64,000 nt of DNA, taken from positions 61,416,501 through 61,480,500 of the forward strand of contig NC_132996.1 in assembly GCF_048564905.1 (NCBI RefSeq), read 5' to 3'. The stretch is from Vicugna pacos (lineage: Eukaryota; Chordata; Mammalia; Artiodactyla; Camelidae). The notes below the pieces were generated by a model. It made no database searches. It saw only the letters and a program-made list of their open reading frames with translations, and was not told the origin of the DNA. Shown here piece by piece: positions 1-12,789 of the stretch (positions are counted from its first letter, which is position 1; each line of letters begins with the position of its first letter). A program made the translations under genes and the position numbers.

Positions 1-120
1 TGTGTATGAGGGAGGCGCCCTTGATTCTGCATGTATTTTAAACATTTGTATAGAAGTTAGAAGCACACTTGTTGCTTTTTATTTTATGCAGCAAATATGT
101 TTCTGGCACCTAACTTGTTA

Positions 121-300
121 AGACCTGAGTTCAACTTTGACCCTTAGTGGTTATGTGAGCTCTCTGAATTTTAGTTTCTCGAGTGTATAAATGGGGCAAA
201 ACTCAGAGATTGTTGTAAGGTTTCAGTGAGTTACTGCATGTAAAGCACTTAGTGTACAATTCTTGGCACAGAGTATTTAGTAATGATAGTTATTATCCTA
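121..300 (+). repeat. MIR SINE relic
   Basis: The order is typical of MIR: ttatgtgagctctctga, then tttagtttctcgagtgtata, aaatgggg, the gtaaagcacttag segment and cttggcacag. It is strongly diverged, as expected for this ancient family. Confidence 0.7.
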
Positions 301-321
301 ATTATTGGGCAGCTTGGTAGG

Positions 322-380
<59 letters not shown>
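322..380. repeat. (ATA)n microsatellite
   Basis: About 19 uninterrupted ATA units lie between two oppositely oriented MIR relics; MIR tails often end in such AT-rich triplets. Read as protein it would be poly-Ile, which is meaningless. Confidence 0.97.
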
Positions 381-381
<1 letters not shown>

Positions 382-385
382 GTGA

Positions 386-600
386 TGATGGCAGTTACTG
401 AGCGCTTGCTGTGTGTCAGTTATTCTTCCAAGTATTTTGCATCAATTAACTCATTTAATCCTCACAATAACCCAATGAGGCAGGTGTTGTCATCATCTCT
501 GTTTTATAGATGATAAAACTCAGGCATAGAGAGGTTAAGTAACTTGCCCAAAGTCACCCAGCTCATAAATATGAAAAGAGCACAGACTTAACCACTGAAA
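386..600 (-). repeat. MIR SINE relic
   Basis: Reverse-strand MIR features are clear: actgagcgcttgctgtgtg, ctcatttaatcctcacaa, then the gataaaactcaggca and gttaagtaacttgccca motifs. Confidence 0.8.
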
Positions 601-1369
601 GACCTTGGCGGCCGGCCTCTTTGTCATCTGATGGTGTGGACTTTTGCAAAGTACTTACCGCTGGGAGTAGCCTTCTCACCTATAAGAAGATATGCCTGAT
701 TCAGACCTCCCTCGCCTCCCCCACCCTTCATGGCTTAGCCTGGTGCTGATGGTGAGTGTTTAATTAATAAAAGGGGCAGAGGAATCATTTGCTTGTTAAC
801 TGACGAGGGGAGGGGGTCATTATGAGGTTCCAATGAGCTGCAAAACTCGGGACAAAGTTAGTTGTTGTTTTAAATGCCCCGACGTCTTATTTTTTGGGTT
901 TATGCAGCATATTTGTTTTTCAGATCTCTGAACCACTTAAGAGAGAGGCTGAGAGTGAAAAAAGTAAAAATCAAAATATCACCTTTCTTCTGATAACGGC
1001 TTGGTTGGAGGATGTGGCTTTGGTGTGGGCAGCGTGAGCTTCCTGATAGGAACCTGGTATTAGACCAGTGTGCCCACCCAGTCATGGGCAGCCTTGAGCA
1101 CCCACAGGCCTCCTCATGGGTGGAGCGGCTGCTCCCGGGTGGAGGAGCGGACCACCTGGGCGAGATAAATCACCTCTGGACTCCGGAGACCTCGGGGGAG
1201 AGGCATATGGAAGCCAGGAGTTTTGAAGGAGACTCTTTTGGTGCCCCGAAGTAGGGAATAATTGCACCCTGACTATTTAGAGGAGTGTTTCCCTTCTCCC
1301 TCCACAGAAAGCCCAGTAGCCCAAACCCACACGTGTTCCTGGTTCTGCTCACTTTCCCCAGCGCAGTTC

Positions 1370-1790
1370 GCACCCCAAGCCTTGGAGTCGTCCTTGACTC
1401 CACTCCCTCACACCCTGCGTCTGTCCCATGACCCTCAAGGCAGATCCAGAATCCCAGACCCCACTGTCCCTCACCGGGTTACCACGGGGCCCCCCCACTG
1501 GTCTCCCCACTTCGACCTTTGTCTCTTTTCAGTCTATTGTCAGTGAGGCAGCCAAAAGGATCCCTTTAAAAAATGGAAGTTGGATCGTGACCTTCCTCTG
1601 CTCCGAACCTGCAGGGATTCCCTGTTTGACCCAGAGGAAGGGGCTGTGCACCTGACCGCTGTCCCGTCCCAGCTCCCTGGCCCTTCCCCTGTTCTCCCTC
1701 CACCCCTCTGCATAGCGGCCCTCACGCCTACCCCAGGGCTTCGTACTGGTGGCTCTTTCTGCTCAGAACTGCCTCTCCCCAAGTATTCCC
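1370..1790 (+). repeat. L2 LINE fragment
   Basis: Phrases typical of the L2 3' half appear in order: ttggagtcgtccttgactcc, a short gap, then ctcaaggcagatccagaatc and the downstream aaaggatccctttaaa block. Several short ORFs cross this region but none looks like a host gene. Confidence 0.5.
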
Positions 1791-2169
1791 AGGGTTCACC
1801 CGCGTCCTGCAGCTTCCAGAGAGGCCTGTTTCGACAGCACCATTCACAGCAGCTCCCCCAGGACCCCTGACCTCCCCTTGCCCTGCTCTGCGTTTGATCC
1901 ATCGCACATACCACCTCCAGTAGCCTGTGGCGCCCTCTCAGAATCAGAATTTAGTCTCCAGGAGGATCTGATCTGTGATCTTGTGGGATGCACCTCTAGC
2001 CTCCCGTGCAGTGCCTGGGACAAAGTCGGGCCAGAATGTGACCCTGTAACAGATGCTGGAGATGGTGCCACGTGTGCTTGGGGATAGAGCCAGAGGGGGC
2101 ACACACTGCCCCCCATCCCCTCCTCCATTGAGGGGCTCCGTGATTGGATGCTCTTCCGTGCTCCCTCGC

Positions 2170-2310
2170 CGCCACTCAACAAGGCAGCTACTGTTGTAAC
2201 CTCCGTTTTACAGGTGAGGAAACTGAGACAGGAAAAGGATAAGTAACTGACCCCAGGTGACACATCTGGCGCCAGCCCCACGAGTCTGTGCTCTTAGCCA
2301 TGGCCCCTCC
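2170..2310 (-). repeat. MIR SINE relic
   Basis: The core ttttacaggtgaggaaactg followed by agtaactgaccccaggt is the reverse-strand MIR signature. Confidence 0.6.
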
Positions 2311-3228
2311 CGTGCCCACAGACACAAACCTGAGTCACAGCAAGAACCATCCAGCCCAGTTTTGATGGAGGCTGTAGAGGAGCTTTGCCCGTGGTTAATG
2401 GGGTGCTCTGTGGTCAAGCGGTTCTGGGAAGCCTTGTCTGGGGAAGGGATGTTTTGTACAGTGAGGACGACCTGGGTAAGTGGAATAATCTCCCACCCCC
2501 ACCCCCCCAGTAGCTTGCTTTTTGAATCAACTGTAATACATCAGGCTTTCAAAAGGAGAGATATGTCTATTTTGTCTCTCAAGGTCTAGGAAGTAGATTT
2601 TTGCTATGAGAAGAGTTAAAAATGACCAGGCCCTAGAGTTGCTGAGAATTCAAGAGATGGAGTAACAAAACGACATTTGATTGCAACTTTATCTTTTGAA
2701 AAACATGTTTGAGAAGCCCTGTTTATAATCAGGAAGCAGGCTTCATGGAACTCTCTTTTCCATGAAAGTGTGTATGGCACGCTGTAAACAAAGGCCAAGC
2801 TCCTGTAAGCTGCTTTTTCATAACTTAGAGAAGCAATTTTTTTTTTGAAAGGATCCAAACTCATGTTGCCACACAAACAACAAAATAAACCAGTATGTTC
2901 CGAGAACAAATATTGGCTTTCCCCACCCACAGCCTTGGAAAGGAGGACTGAAGAAGTCGGAAGCCAGGGAGGTAGTGCCAGATTGTTTTAGGAGCTCCTG
3001 TTAATTTTAGTCGGTCTGGAAGAAGCTCTTAAGCTTTTGAATGTTTTTATTAGAACCACCGCCTCAACAAATTTGTTAGGAAAACTGCTACTGTGGAGAC
3101 TCACTGGGTTCTGAGTTCCTTGAGCAGCTGGGACCCCTCCAGCCCCTTAGCAGGCAGGAAGGTTTCTCCCAGCCCTGCCTCCTCACCCCCACTTCTCCAG
3201 AACAACGTGTGGCCAAGGAGCTTCTGAG

Positions 3229-3390
3229 TTCCCCGTGACGAGTGGCTGCTCCGGGAGCCTCAGAGGCAAGAGGCTGCTCGCTGCTCAGACTCGCCCGGGA
3301 GCCCTCCTCCGTGGGGCGTGGGCTGCGGGCCGCGGGCCGCCTGGGGTCCGTCCTGGCTCCGCCCTCGTGGTGGGCGCTGGTGGACTCCTA
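3229..3390. promoter_or_regulatory. Small CpG-dense patch in intron 1
   Basis: About 17 CpG dinucleotides occur in some 150 bases (for example gggccgcgggccgcc), against very few nearby. It is too short for a standard CpG island and no exon or initiator is evident. It could be an intronic regulatory element or an isolated GC-rich relic. Confidence 0.3.
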
Positions 3391-3526
3391 CCCAATTCCC
3401 AGTCATCCCATTTCCTACCTGGTAGAAGCTGCTTTTCCCAGTCTCGCTCGTGTGTCGGGGGCCACGTCCTGGGAAACGGCTGTGTGTTGGGTCACTGGGT
3501 TGGGCTCCTGGGAGAGCCCTGAATGA

Positions 3527-3641
3527 GGTAATTAGGTTTATTTACTAATTTTTTTAATTTAAATGGAGGTACTGGGGGTTTGAACCCAGGACCCTGTGCA
3601 TGCTAAGCATGCGCTCTACCACTGAGCTATACCTGCCCCGC
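3527..3641 (-). mobile_element. Camelid tRNA-Ala-derived SINE
   Basis: Reverse strand of the tRNA-Ala-like head is visible: aacccaggaccctgtgcatg, then gcgctctaccactgagctat. The aggtaattaggtttattta tail precedes it on the plus strand. Confidence 0.9.
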
Positions 3642-6584
3642 CGCGGTGCCCTTCTGACTGGAGTCTGGATGCTGTGCTCGGAGGTGCGGTAGTGATGCTA
3701 CTGCTGCTACTAACAGTAAATTCTAAGGCAGTGAGTCTGTGTGTCAAGCACTTTCTGAGCCCCTTTTATTAACTGGTTTAGGATACGTAATGTAATCTCC
3801 ACCAGAGAGATGAGGAAGCTGAGGCTGAGGAAAGATAATGGACGCCCCCCGCCAGGGCCTCAGAAGGAGTAGGTGGTAGAGCTGGGACCCTGGCACCAGA
3901 GCTCACGTCTGCCCCTCTCCGATCTGTTGCCTCGTACGCGGTGCAAATCCTGCCCTGAAGAACACAAGCAGGACAGAGCCTTGAGCATCTGTACGAAGCT
4001 CAGCGACAGGGAGACAGAAATAGCCTGTGAGGGATGGTCAAGGTGCCGGAGCAGCACTGAGGAAAAGGGCTAAGTACTGAACAGTAAGACCACTTGGCTC
4101 TTGGACAGCTCTGTTTCTGAAGCTCTTTCTCGTATATTTTCCCATTTCATCTCCTCCTTGCCAGCTTTGCCAACCGGCACATCCCCAGGTAAAGCTACCC
4201 CTTAGCAGCCTGGGCTGAGATGTGTTCCTGGGCAGCTTGTCAGTGCCCACATGTGGATGGATGCAGGGGCAGCAGGTGGGCATGAACTCCTGGCTGCTTA
4301 CTAGCTGTGCAGAAACAGGAGCCAGGTACGAGTGGGTGTACGGGCAGGAATGAGGGCTTGGGGAAATGTCTTAGGTGTCATTTCTGTTGTGAGAAGTAGA
4401 GAACGGATTTCTTTATTTAAAAATCCACCTTTGGAGAAGTTAGCCCCCCAATGAGGGAGGTTTTTGTCTGTTTTGTCCATTGCTCCAGAATAGCAACTGG
4501 CTGACAGTATAGGTGCTCAATACATACTTGCTGAATGAGTAATGAGAGGAATGGGCCCTCTTTGCTCAGTTCTCATTGAAGATTCAGTTTTCACATAGAG
4601 GCCAGCGTCGTGGACAGGCTGCCAGAGGGTGGCTTTCTGTGATTGCCTGGCCAGTCTTTCCTGACAGAGGGAAGTACACATTTTTTAGCTACTTTTGCTC
4701 TGACTGATACACTTGGCTGCCTAACAAAAAGCCAGAGAAGAACTAAGATTTTTTAGCATCATTCAAAATGCCTGCCATTCCTCTCGCTTTGCGAAATCAT
4801 GAGCTAGTTATTTCGAGTTCACATGAAGGTCAGAACTTGATCTGCAGGAAGGAGGTTCCCCTTGGTTTATGCGAAGGGAACGCATTCCCCCTTCTGTTTA
4901 TTTTACCCAAAGGCTTCTGTTTTTCTCCCAAGCTAAGATCTGACATTTGTTGTAGAAAATTCTCAGCTTATGTATGTTTTTTTTTTTTAAGAGGGATCAT
5001 GTTTGGCTTTAGTTTTGATTCTTAGTTACTTTTTTTTTTTCTTGCTGCCTTAGAGTTGATTTTCTGCTCCTTGAAAGGGCGGCTCTGAAGTGGGTGCCTG
5101 GGGTTCACTTTCAGTTTCAGAAGTGACTTAAAAACCATTTTCCAAAGCCTTCTAGGTGCTGCTCCAGCTTGTGTTTCTTCCCTTCTTCGCTGATCCTGGG
5201 GACAGGGTCTTTCAAAGTACCTGGGCCCTTCTGCCTACCCCTCCACCCCCGTTTTGTTTTTAAGGACTGCCAGTCAAGGGAGTTCTCTCTCTCCTTCATG
5301 TGTTAAGTTTTTGGGGGGAGGTGGTGAAGTCTCCGGAGCCCTGGTGCCATCACAGCCCCTCCCCTGGGGAACTGGAGTTCTCGTCCCTTCAGGGCTCAGT
5401 TCAGAAAGTGGGAAGTGCTGGCACTTTGCGGGGGCAGGTGCCGTGGGGGCCAAGCGGCAGGGCGGAGCCTGGGCAGAAGCCCAGTGGCAGTTGGGGCTGC
5501 AGGGTCCGCTCCCCGGGCATTGCCAGGTCAGGCGAGGCTGCCCAAGCCCTTCCTGCTACTCCAGAATCCTCAGAATGTTTTCCTAATAAGCAAGGGGTGG
5601 AGGAGAATCAACCCCACTGGTCAGCCAGTCTAAAAGAGGAGCCAGGGGAAGGGTTCTTCCCAGCCCTGGGGGGCGCTTAGCCCTGCCCAGTCTTCCAGGC
5701 CTCCTCAACATCTGTCCCTCCTGGGAGGAGGTGTCCCTCCCAGGACCCCTTGCCCTGTTCTACACTCTTCTTGTCATCATTCTTTCTGCCTGTGGTACCC
5801 GTCAGCTTTTCCCCAATACCCAGATTTGCATGTATAAGTTCTGGAAACATTTGCAAGTCTTTTTCTTTTTCCTGTTTGTAAATTGAGTGTCCTCTGTTCA
5901 ATTCTAAACTTTGTAAAGTCAGTGTCTCTCTGTGTGCCATGCTCTGTTTGTAGTGTGTAGCATGCTGCAGATTACAAAGCACTTTCATGCCTTATCTCAA
6001 GTATAAACAGTAAGAATGGCAGACACTGCCACAGTGCCTGGCTCTGATCTGAGGACTTTGTACCTACTAACTCATCCTCACGCCGCCCACTGCGCTGCCA
6101 GCAGCCCTGTTGTACAGCGGGGAGAACTAAGCCAGAGAGAGGTTAGAGGAGACTCTCCAAATAGAGAGCTGGGATTTGAACTCAGGCAGGTGAGCTCCAG
6201 AATCCTGGTGTTTAACCCCTGCACCACACTGGCCTTTGTAGTAGCCAGCAGGATTTGGACTTATCATTCTTCTTTCTCAAAAAACACCTTTTCTTAAAAG
6301 ATTCAAAAGTAGCACTGCAGGAAAAACTTACATGATGCATAAAAGCAGATAATGAGAACTTCCCTCCCCCCACTAACCCACTCTCAGTGCTCTTGGGAGA
6401 GACCAGACTGCTAACAGGGGATGTCCTTACAGACTATCCATTTGGTGTCCTTATGTATTTTATACAGTAAGTATCATAACATGTATAATACACTAATGGG
6501 CTCCCACCAGCGCCCTGCAGGTGGTGGGATGCCAGCTCTGGGGCTCAGTCTACTCCAGGGCACACGGCAATGCCCAGGAAGTCT
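3642..6584. other. Intron 1 segment, mostly unique
   Basis: It contains a MIR-like piece (3690-3905), an L2 3' end (about 4450-4550) and another MIR (6020-6225). The remainder, including a GC-richer part at 5300-5700, holds open frames without recognisable product. Confidence 0.5.
6020..6225 (-). repeat. MIR SINE relic
   Basis: Reverse-strand MIR order is seen: ctaactcatcctcac, gttgtacagcggggagaac, gagaggttagagg and gggatttgaactcaggcag. Confidence 0.7.
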
Positions 6585-6587
6585 AGA

Positions 6588-6756
6588 CTCCAGATAAACA
6601 GCAAGGACCTACTGTAGAGCACAGGGAACTATATTCAATGCTTTGTAATAACCAGCATGGAAAAGAATCTGAAAAAGAATATATATGCATATGTATAATT
6701 GAATCACTTCGCTGTGCACCTGAAACTAACACAACATTGTAAACCAACAATGACCG
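6588..6756 (+). mobile_element. L1 3' end fragment
   Basis: It carries acctactgtagagcacaggg, a ttcaatgctttgtaataa block and the terminal ctgtgcacctgaaactaaca motif. These are the 3' end of an older artiodactyl L1, truncated at the 5' side. Confidence 0.85.
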
Positions 6757-7123
6757 GAAAAAGAAGATGCCTCGACCAGAACCCTGAGCCCCTCTCCCTT
6801 GTAACCTGCCTCCGGGGGCGCTGGTCAGGGGCTGGTTTTATGCTAATCCTCTGGCTTGTATTGTTGACAGATGGTGTTTGACATAGTTGTGGGCACCTTC
6901 CAGGATCACAATTAAAAAGGGAATAGGCTTCAGGCAAAGACAGAAAAATGCAAATCTACAGTTTCGGTTTAGAAAATCTGAAACCTGCGGTGGGGATATA
7001 GAAAATAAGGAAGTAGCGTGATTCTGTTCTTTCCCTCTCCCTTCTTCCTCTCTTTCAGAGAGAAAGGATTAGGAGGCCTCCTGCAGAGGAGTCCAGGAGA
7101 GTCCTTTCCTGTGATAAAACCAG

Positions 7124-7141
7124 CCCCCCCCCCCCCCCCCC
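7124..7141. repeat. C18 homopolymer
   Basis: Eighteen consecutive C bases, a site prone to length variation and sequencing error. A similar 13-base C run lies at 21770-21782. Confidence 0.95.
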
Positions 7142-8004
7142 GCCCAGGGCAATTACAGAGCCTCCGGCCTGGAACCCTGGAAGCATCCTTGCCAGCCTGG
7201 AGGAGATACCATTCTACAAACAATGGGGGGAAGGAAAGGAAAGCAGTGCCTTTGCCAATGGTGCAGAGGACTTCCTCAATGCAAGACTCGGGCTTAGAAA
7301 ACCCCTGCTGGGAGGCCCCCCTGTAGGACACACATATAGGGTTTACTTTCACTCTTCACATCCTATTGTCCGGGAGGGAACGTGTGTCAGACTGTCAGAC
7401 GGCAGGGACAGGCCCTCTGGCCGTGAATTCATCTGGAAACTTGAAAGGAAAGGGAACCTGATCCTAGGAAGCCTCTCTCCTTTTCTGGAGTTGACTGGTC
7501 AGGCAACAGCACATTATCCAAACCACAGCTCTGCACCAAGAGGCCAGCCACAGGAAGAAGAAATTTGAACAGCAGTGAAAATAGGCATTCATGTTTTTCT
7601 CAGAGTGGAGTATTTGATTCAGGTTTGAAAGACCGGTCGAGTCAGTGTAGTTCTTCTGGCTCCCTACCCCACAGCAGGCAAGCAGGATGTGAGAAGGGAG
7701 AGGAGAAGCTTACGGAGCAGCTCCAGGGTAGAGGTGGAGGAAACCAGGGAGGAGGAGAAGCGGGTGCACTGACACCTCTGCAGCCCCTGGGACCCTGAGG
7801 TGGTTGGTGTCTGTTGAGAGTGTAGAAGGGCCATACCTCCACCAGCCTGGGAAACATCCAGCACGGTAGGTCCAGGCTGCTGGTAGGATGGCTGGGCATC
7901 CTCAGGAGATGTAGTGATGACCAGGGTGTGACGTTACCAAACCCAGTGTGCTCAGTTTGAGAAGAGAAGACCCTTTGGTCTGTATAGACTTCCTCGTTTC
8001 TTTT

Positions 8005-8145
8005 TCCTTCCTTCCTTCCTTCCTTCCTTTTTTTTTAAATTGATGTATAGTCAGTTACAATGTGTCAATTTCTGGTGTCAGCATAACGTCCCAGTCATGC
8101 ATATACATACACATGTTCGTTTTCATATTCCTTTCTTTACTCTCG
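8005..8145 (-). mobile_element. L1 3' end fragment with (TTCC)n tail
   Basis: On the reverse strand a TTCC/T-rich tail leads into ttgatgtatagtcagttaca and tgtcaatttctggtgtcagc, the L1 3' end; truncated within about 140 bases. Confidence 0.8.
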
Positions 8146-9290
8146 CACAGTTGTGAGAGACACGGGAGCAATGGCTCAATTGATTGATTATTGGCCTGCT
8201 CTAGGCAGTGAGAACACTGAGTTAAACATTCATTCATCACTGAATACAAGTCAAGAAGTGTTCAGGTTGATGGGAATAGGTAGGTGAAATGACGCGGACT
8301 TGGCAGCAGGGAGCTGGCACTTTAGTGACCTTGAGAACCGTGTGATCGGGGCAAGGGTGGGGTGGGGGGAGTCCGGGGAGCCCGGCACTGAGGCTGGTCC
8401 TGCTGCTCCCCTTACCCAGCGGCTGGGTCCCTTCCTCCCTAGTCCTCACTTTGCTCATATGTGAAACCAAGACTATGAAAGTTCTCCCCTCAGAGGCCCC
8501 CCGCAAAGATGAAACGAGAAAAGGCATGGACGCTGCCTTTGCACACCGCCTGGCATGTCCTGGTAGCTGCTCCTCTTCTTTAATTCTTATATTCCAAATC
8601 TGCCCCACGGGGAATTCCAGGACAGCTTTGGAGAGGAAGTGATCCTTGAATCCAGTCTTGAAGTTCCTATAGTGGGTGCAAAGGAGATGACACAAGCTAA
8701 GAATAATTCTAAATGGTTGTGATTAAAAAGTAGGCGACGGTTGATTTGTTTATATGGACTCGCACATTGCCTGCTGATGGTGGGACAATGCGAGTTGCCC
8801 GTACAGTACTTCTCAGATCATCATTAGTGATGCCGAGTGGAATCGCATCCCAGTTGGAGCACGGGTTCTTGATTGTAAGTCAGTGCCGTGGCAGAGATGA
8901 TGTTTAGTTAAAATCAGGAATGGAAACCATTCCTTGAGCCATCCCAAAATACAGTGCCCAGAGCGGTGTGTATGTACTGCACTGAGGAACATAGGCCGTC
9001 TCTTAGTAAGCCTCCCTTAGCTAGTTATTCCTCCGTGGTTGATAAAGGTGCCATCTGTGCTTGAGCATCAGATAAAACCCATATTTAGGGTCTATGTGGA
9101 GTGGAAAATCTGTATCCTTAAGTGTTAGATCATTACATGGATGGTGAGGGAATAGCCCGTGGGACCTGGGACTCACTGAGGATTCCCCAACAGCAGATTT
9201 GGGTCTCCCAACAGAGTGTTGATGGAATAGCTGGTGCCATTTGAATTATTTTTCTTTCAATTCTCCCCTCCTTTTCAGCAGATGTAGTTT

Positions 9291-9550
9291 AATTCATCCA
9301 AGTAATATTCTTTTTATTTATTTATATTTTTATTGAAGCATAGTTGATTTACAATGTTGTGTTAGTTTCTGGTGTACAGCATAGTCATTCAGTGATATAT
9401 ATATATATATATCTCTCTCTCTATATATATAGAGATATATATATATATATATATGTTCTTTTTCATTATAGGTTATTACAAGATATTGAATATAGTTCCC
9501 TGTGTTGTATAGTAGGACCTTGCTGTTTATAATTCACCCAAGTAAAATTC
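9291..9550 (-). mobile_element. L1 3' end insertion with target-site duplication
   Basis: The L1 3' end (ttgatttacaatgttgtgtt through agggaactatattcaatatc on the reverse strand) is flanked by 20-base direct repeats at 9291-9310 and 9531-9550 that differ at two positions. A (TA)n tract with potential hairpin (9395-9454) lies inside. The clean duplication marks target-primed reverse transcription. Confidence 0.92.
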
Positions 9551-12500
9551 TTAAATGATGGGATGTCATCATGGGCTTTTGTTTTTGCTGCCGTTGGTGA
9601 TCTGCTTTTAAATATGAATATGTCATTGCTTAAGAGTTTTTGTTCTATGTATTATCCTCTGTGGAACATTTCTTAATGTATACTTTGGTGTTTATATCCT
9701 GGCGATAACAGCGAATATCTTCCATTGTGATTGTTCAGAGGAGCAGACAATTTTTATAATTTTCAGTCGAAAGTGACTGACATTTTCAACTGCAGAGGGA
9801 ACTTGGATGGTTGGGTGTTACGTGACGGCTGCCCTGAAGGTCACGTGACTGTCCTGACTGCCATGCAGGTATCTTGTTTCCTGGTTTCTGTGAGGAAGAG
9901 GGCCTTGGTTTTCCCGGGCTTGCATAGTAATTGGTTCGCTGGAACTGCAGACACATGAAAGAAAAGGGTGAGAGACCATCTAGTTCAGCTCCTTCCAGGG
10001 CAGGGAACCGTCTCCAGGGTTCTGCACAGATACAATAGGCCAGCACACCATGACTAGAGCTCCGTGGAGCTCTTCTGCAAAACACGGTGGGAAATACCAG
10101 TAGAAGTGGTGAGGAGTATCAGACTGCTGTGCCCTTGGCACTGTGCTTCATACTGGGTGTATTTTTTCAACAATGCCAGCAACCACCGTAATGGAGATAG
10201 CATGTCATACCCACACGCAGGTGAGGAAATACGGAGACAATCAGGAGTTTTAAACCTAAAGTTATCTAATTCAGAAGCCAGTGGTCTTCTGTTTTGCTTG
10301 ACTTCTTTTGATATGTGGTGGTCCTTCAACTACTGGTATGTGAGATGATTTTAGGTGCTGCACAGATTGAGTATTTATTTTAATAGCCATCTATTTTTTA
10401 ATATGTATTAAGAAAGAACCCAGAGAACAATGAACCTCATGCTTTCTCGAATACTATTGCATGGAGTGAAGCTAAATTTATTTCCATAAAAAATCTGTAG
10501 ATCAGTTTAAAGAAAAAAAAATTAAACAGATAAAAATGTGGGTGGTTTGTGACCATGGCAAAAATGATGGGGGCGGTACTTAAACGAGTAATTTCAGTGG
10601 TGCATTTGCCTGTAGACACTGTTCCGTGGTTAATGTGGTTCCACATTTCTGTTAAGGCCGTGTGCCCAGAAACCTGACCTGATCTTTCTGTAATTGTGAA
10701 CCTGGGCCGCTGAGGGGTAACATGGCTCCCCTGGGCACAGGAGGATGGAATCAATAGGCAGAGGCCTTTTTTAGCCATCAGAGAAGAAAATGAAATTATT
10801 TCATCTTTGGACTTTTAAATACTATTGAGTGATTTTTTTTTTCTTTTCTAAACAGGGACATCATGTTATAAAAGCATCTTTTTTTGTTATTTGTTTGCAT
10901 CCTTCCCCTACACCCTGTGTTTTAAAAATACAGGAAAAAAAATACATTTTTTGTACAAAACACTTAAAAGAGTCAAACAAACAAACCAAAGTTGCTTGCT
11001 CTCCATCAAGTTGCCAGAACTGACATTGTGCTGGGGGAAATATTTTTTGAAAACGTGAGTGGTATGAATCCTTGACTTTGATAAACCTGTAATATAACTC
11101 CAAAAAAAAAAAAAAGAAAGAAAAAAAGAAAGAAAAGAAAAAAATTACATTCTTGCAATGGGGTAGCCTCCTTGCCTGCACTTTTTGCCCCCTAGTTCTG
11201 TTTGGTTCCCCTGAAGCCACACACAGGGAACCTGCATACATTTTTCTCATTCCCGTTGGTGTTTTCTTCTCCTGGTTAAGGGTCCCCTGCCCTCTGAACC
11301 ATTCTCCATGTGCCTCGTGCATTCCTGCCCCAGCCATTCCTTCCTGAGTGTGTTTCTTCGTGAGCATCCCACATGAGATCAGATCACCTCCTGGCATCTC
11401 TGGAAATGCTGCTTCTACGATGGTGACCTTTAGCAGCTGCTCCAGGGCAATCTGACCTCCCGCCCATTGCCCCACTGCTTGATGTTTTTCTCAGGATCCA
11501 CTGACCTCAGCTTTCTCACCTGTGAAATGGGGAGAGAACATAAAGGGCTGAGCACAGTGTTTACGCAAATTCTTGTTGCTGCTGTCAAGTCACTTCTTTG
11601 CTGCTCATGGGTCATATTCACTGGTGCTTTTCTTAAATATGAATGAGTTCACTGTAACCTAAAAAATTTACAGATTTAAGACTTCTGGTCTCAAAGTGAA
11701 AGGACCCCTTCCCAATTCACTTGATCAGCTTTTCCTTTCAAATTAAAAAAAAAAAAAAGGATGTTTAACATCTTTTCACTTTCGAGTTCAGTTTCTCTCT
11801 TCTCCTTTTTTCTGGGTGATGGTTGAAGTTTTTATTTTAAAAAACGCTATGTATGTGAGATAAAAAAGAAGCCAGTGTAGCTGAAAGCATCCAAAATTTT
11901 TTCCTTGCATTTTTAATTGACCCCTTCCCTTTGTACGTCTGGAGTATATTGTATTTAAGACACCTTCAGTGTTCTGTGTTCCCAGTTTATTTTCGCGGTA
12001 GTAATTCTTTCAGAGGCATTTAGTATTTGTGTGTTGGAACATTGGACGAATTCACGTGTCGGTATATTTAGAGCCTTTTACTAAATAGAAATCACGTATA
12101 GCATGCCTGAATTGTAACTGTCTAGCATGGGACCCAAATTAATATTCAGTGTTTAGATTCTAGGCAAGAATGCATTATATTAATGAGCATTATTTAGGTT
12201 GTGGTACAGTCTCTTCCCACCTGTCCTGTGAACTTGGGCAGGGCACCTTTCTGAGCCTCAGTTTCCTTCTTTATCGAGTGGGGTCATTGGACCCTTTCTT
12301 CTTGTAACGCACCGGGCGGTTTGGGCGAAACTAAAGTCTAGTGTTAACACGACTGTTGTGGAGACTTTGAACCTTAGTCCTTGGGTCAGGGCTTCAATGT
12401 ATTTTTGAGTGGCTTGTTTGATGTTCTCTCAAGTGCAATCTGGCATAGTTTTAAGGTATTTTTGTGAATAGTAAGGCACTTACTGGAATAATTGATGAAA

Positions 12501-12769
12501 ATATGCAATTTTACTGAACGAGGGTTAGGACTCAGTGCTCTCCACAGGGGAGAATCTCACCTTCCGTGTATTTTATGCGGGTTTGACACATGAAGCAGGC
12601 ACAGTAAAGGCAGAGCCAGGGCAACAGTGACTGCTGTCAGACAGGGGTTTTCTTTGCAAACAGGAGTCAGCGAGAACGTGCCAGATGTGGCATTTGCTTG
12701 AGGAAAACAGAATCTTTGAGAGAGTGAATCTCTAAGATTCTGTGGTTTCTGTTTTCAACCTGCACCTGT
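9551..12769. other. Intron 1 segment, mostly unique
   Basis: Apart from an A/AAAG-rich tract (11102-11144) and a MIR-like piece around 12200-12300, I see no recognisable repeat or exon here. Open frames are short and carry homopolymer-driven residues. Confidence 0.5.
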
Positions 12770-12789
12770 GCTCTAGCCCCTTACAGCTT

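Noticed and set aside
283-513. 76-residue open frame with a poly-isoleucine run
   Set aside because: It is the translation of the (ATA)n microsatellite and a MIR.
3235-3526. GC-rich segment as PTPRJ exon 1
   Set aside because: No ATG with a signal-peptide sequence ending in GQ at phase 0 with a donor; the frame is low-complexity and lacks the human exon 1 pattern.
10861-11475. 204-residue antisense frame
   Set aside because: It includes a phenylalanine-rich part from an A-rich tract and shows no domain or splice support.
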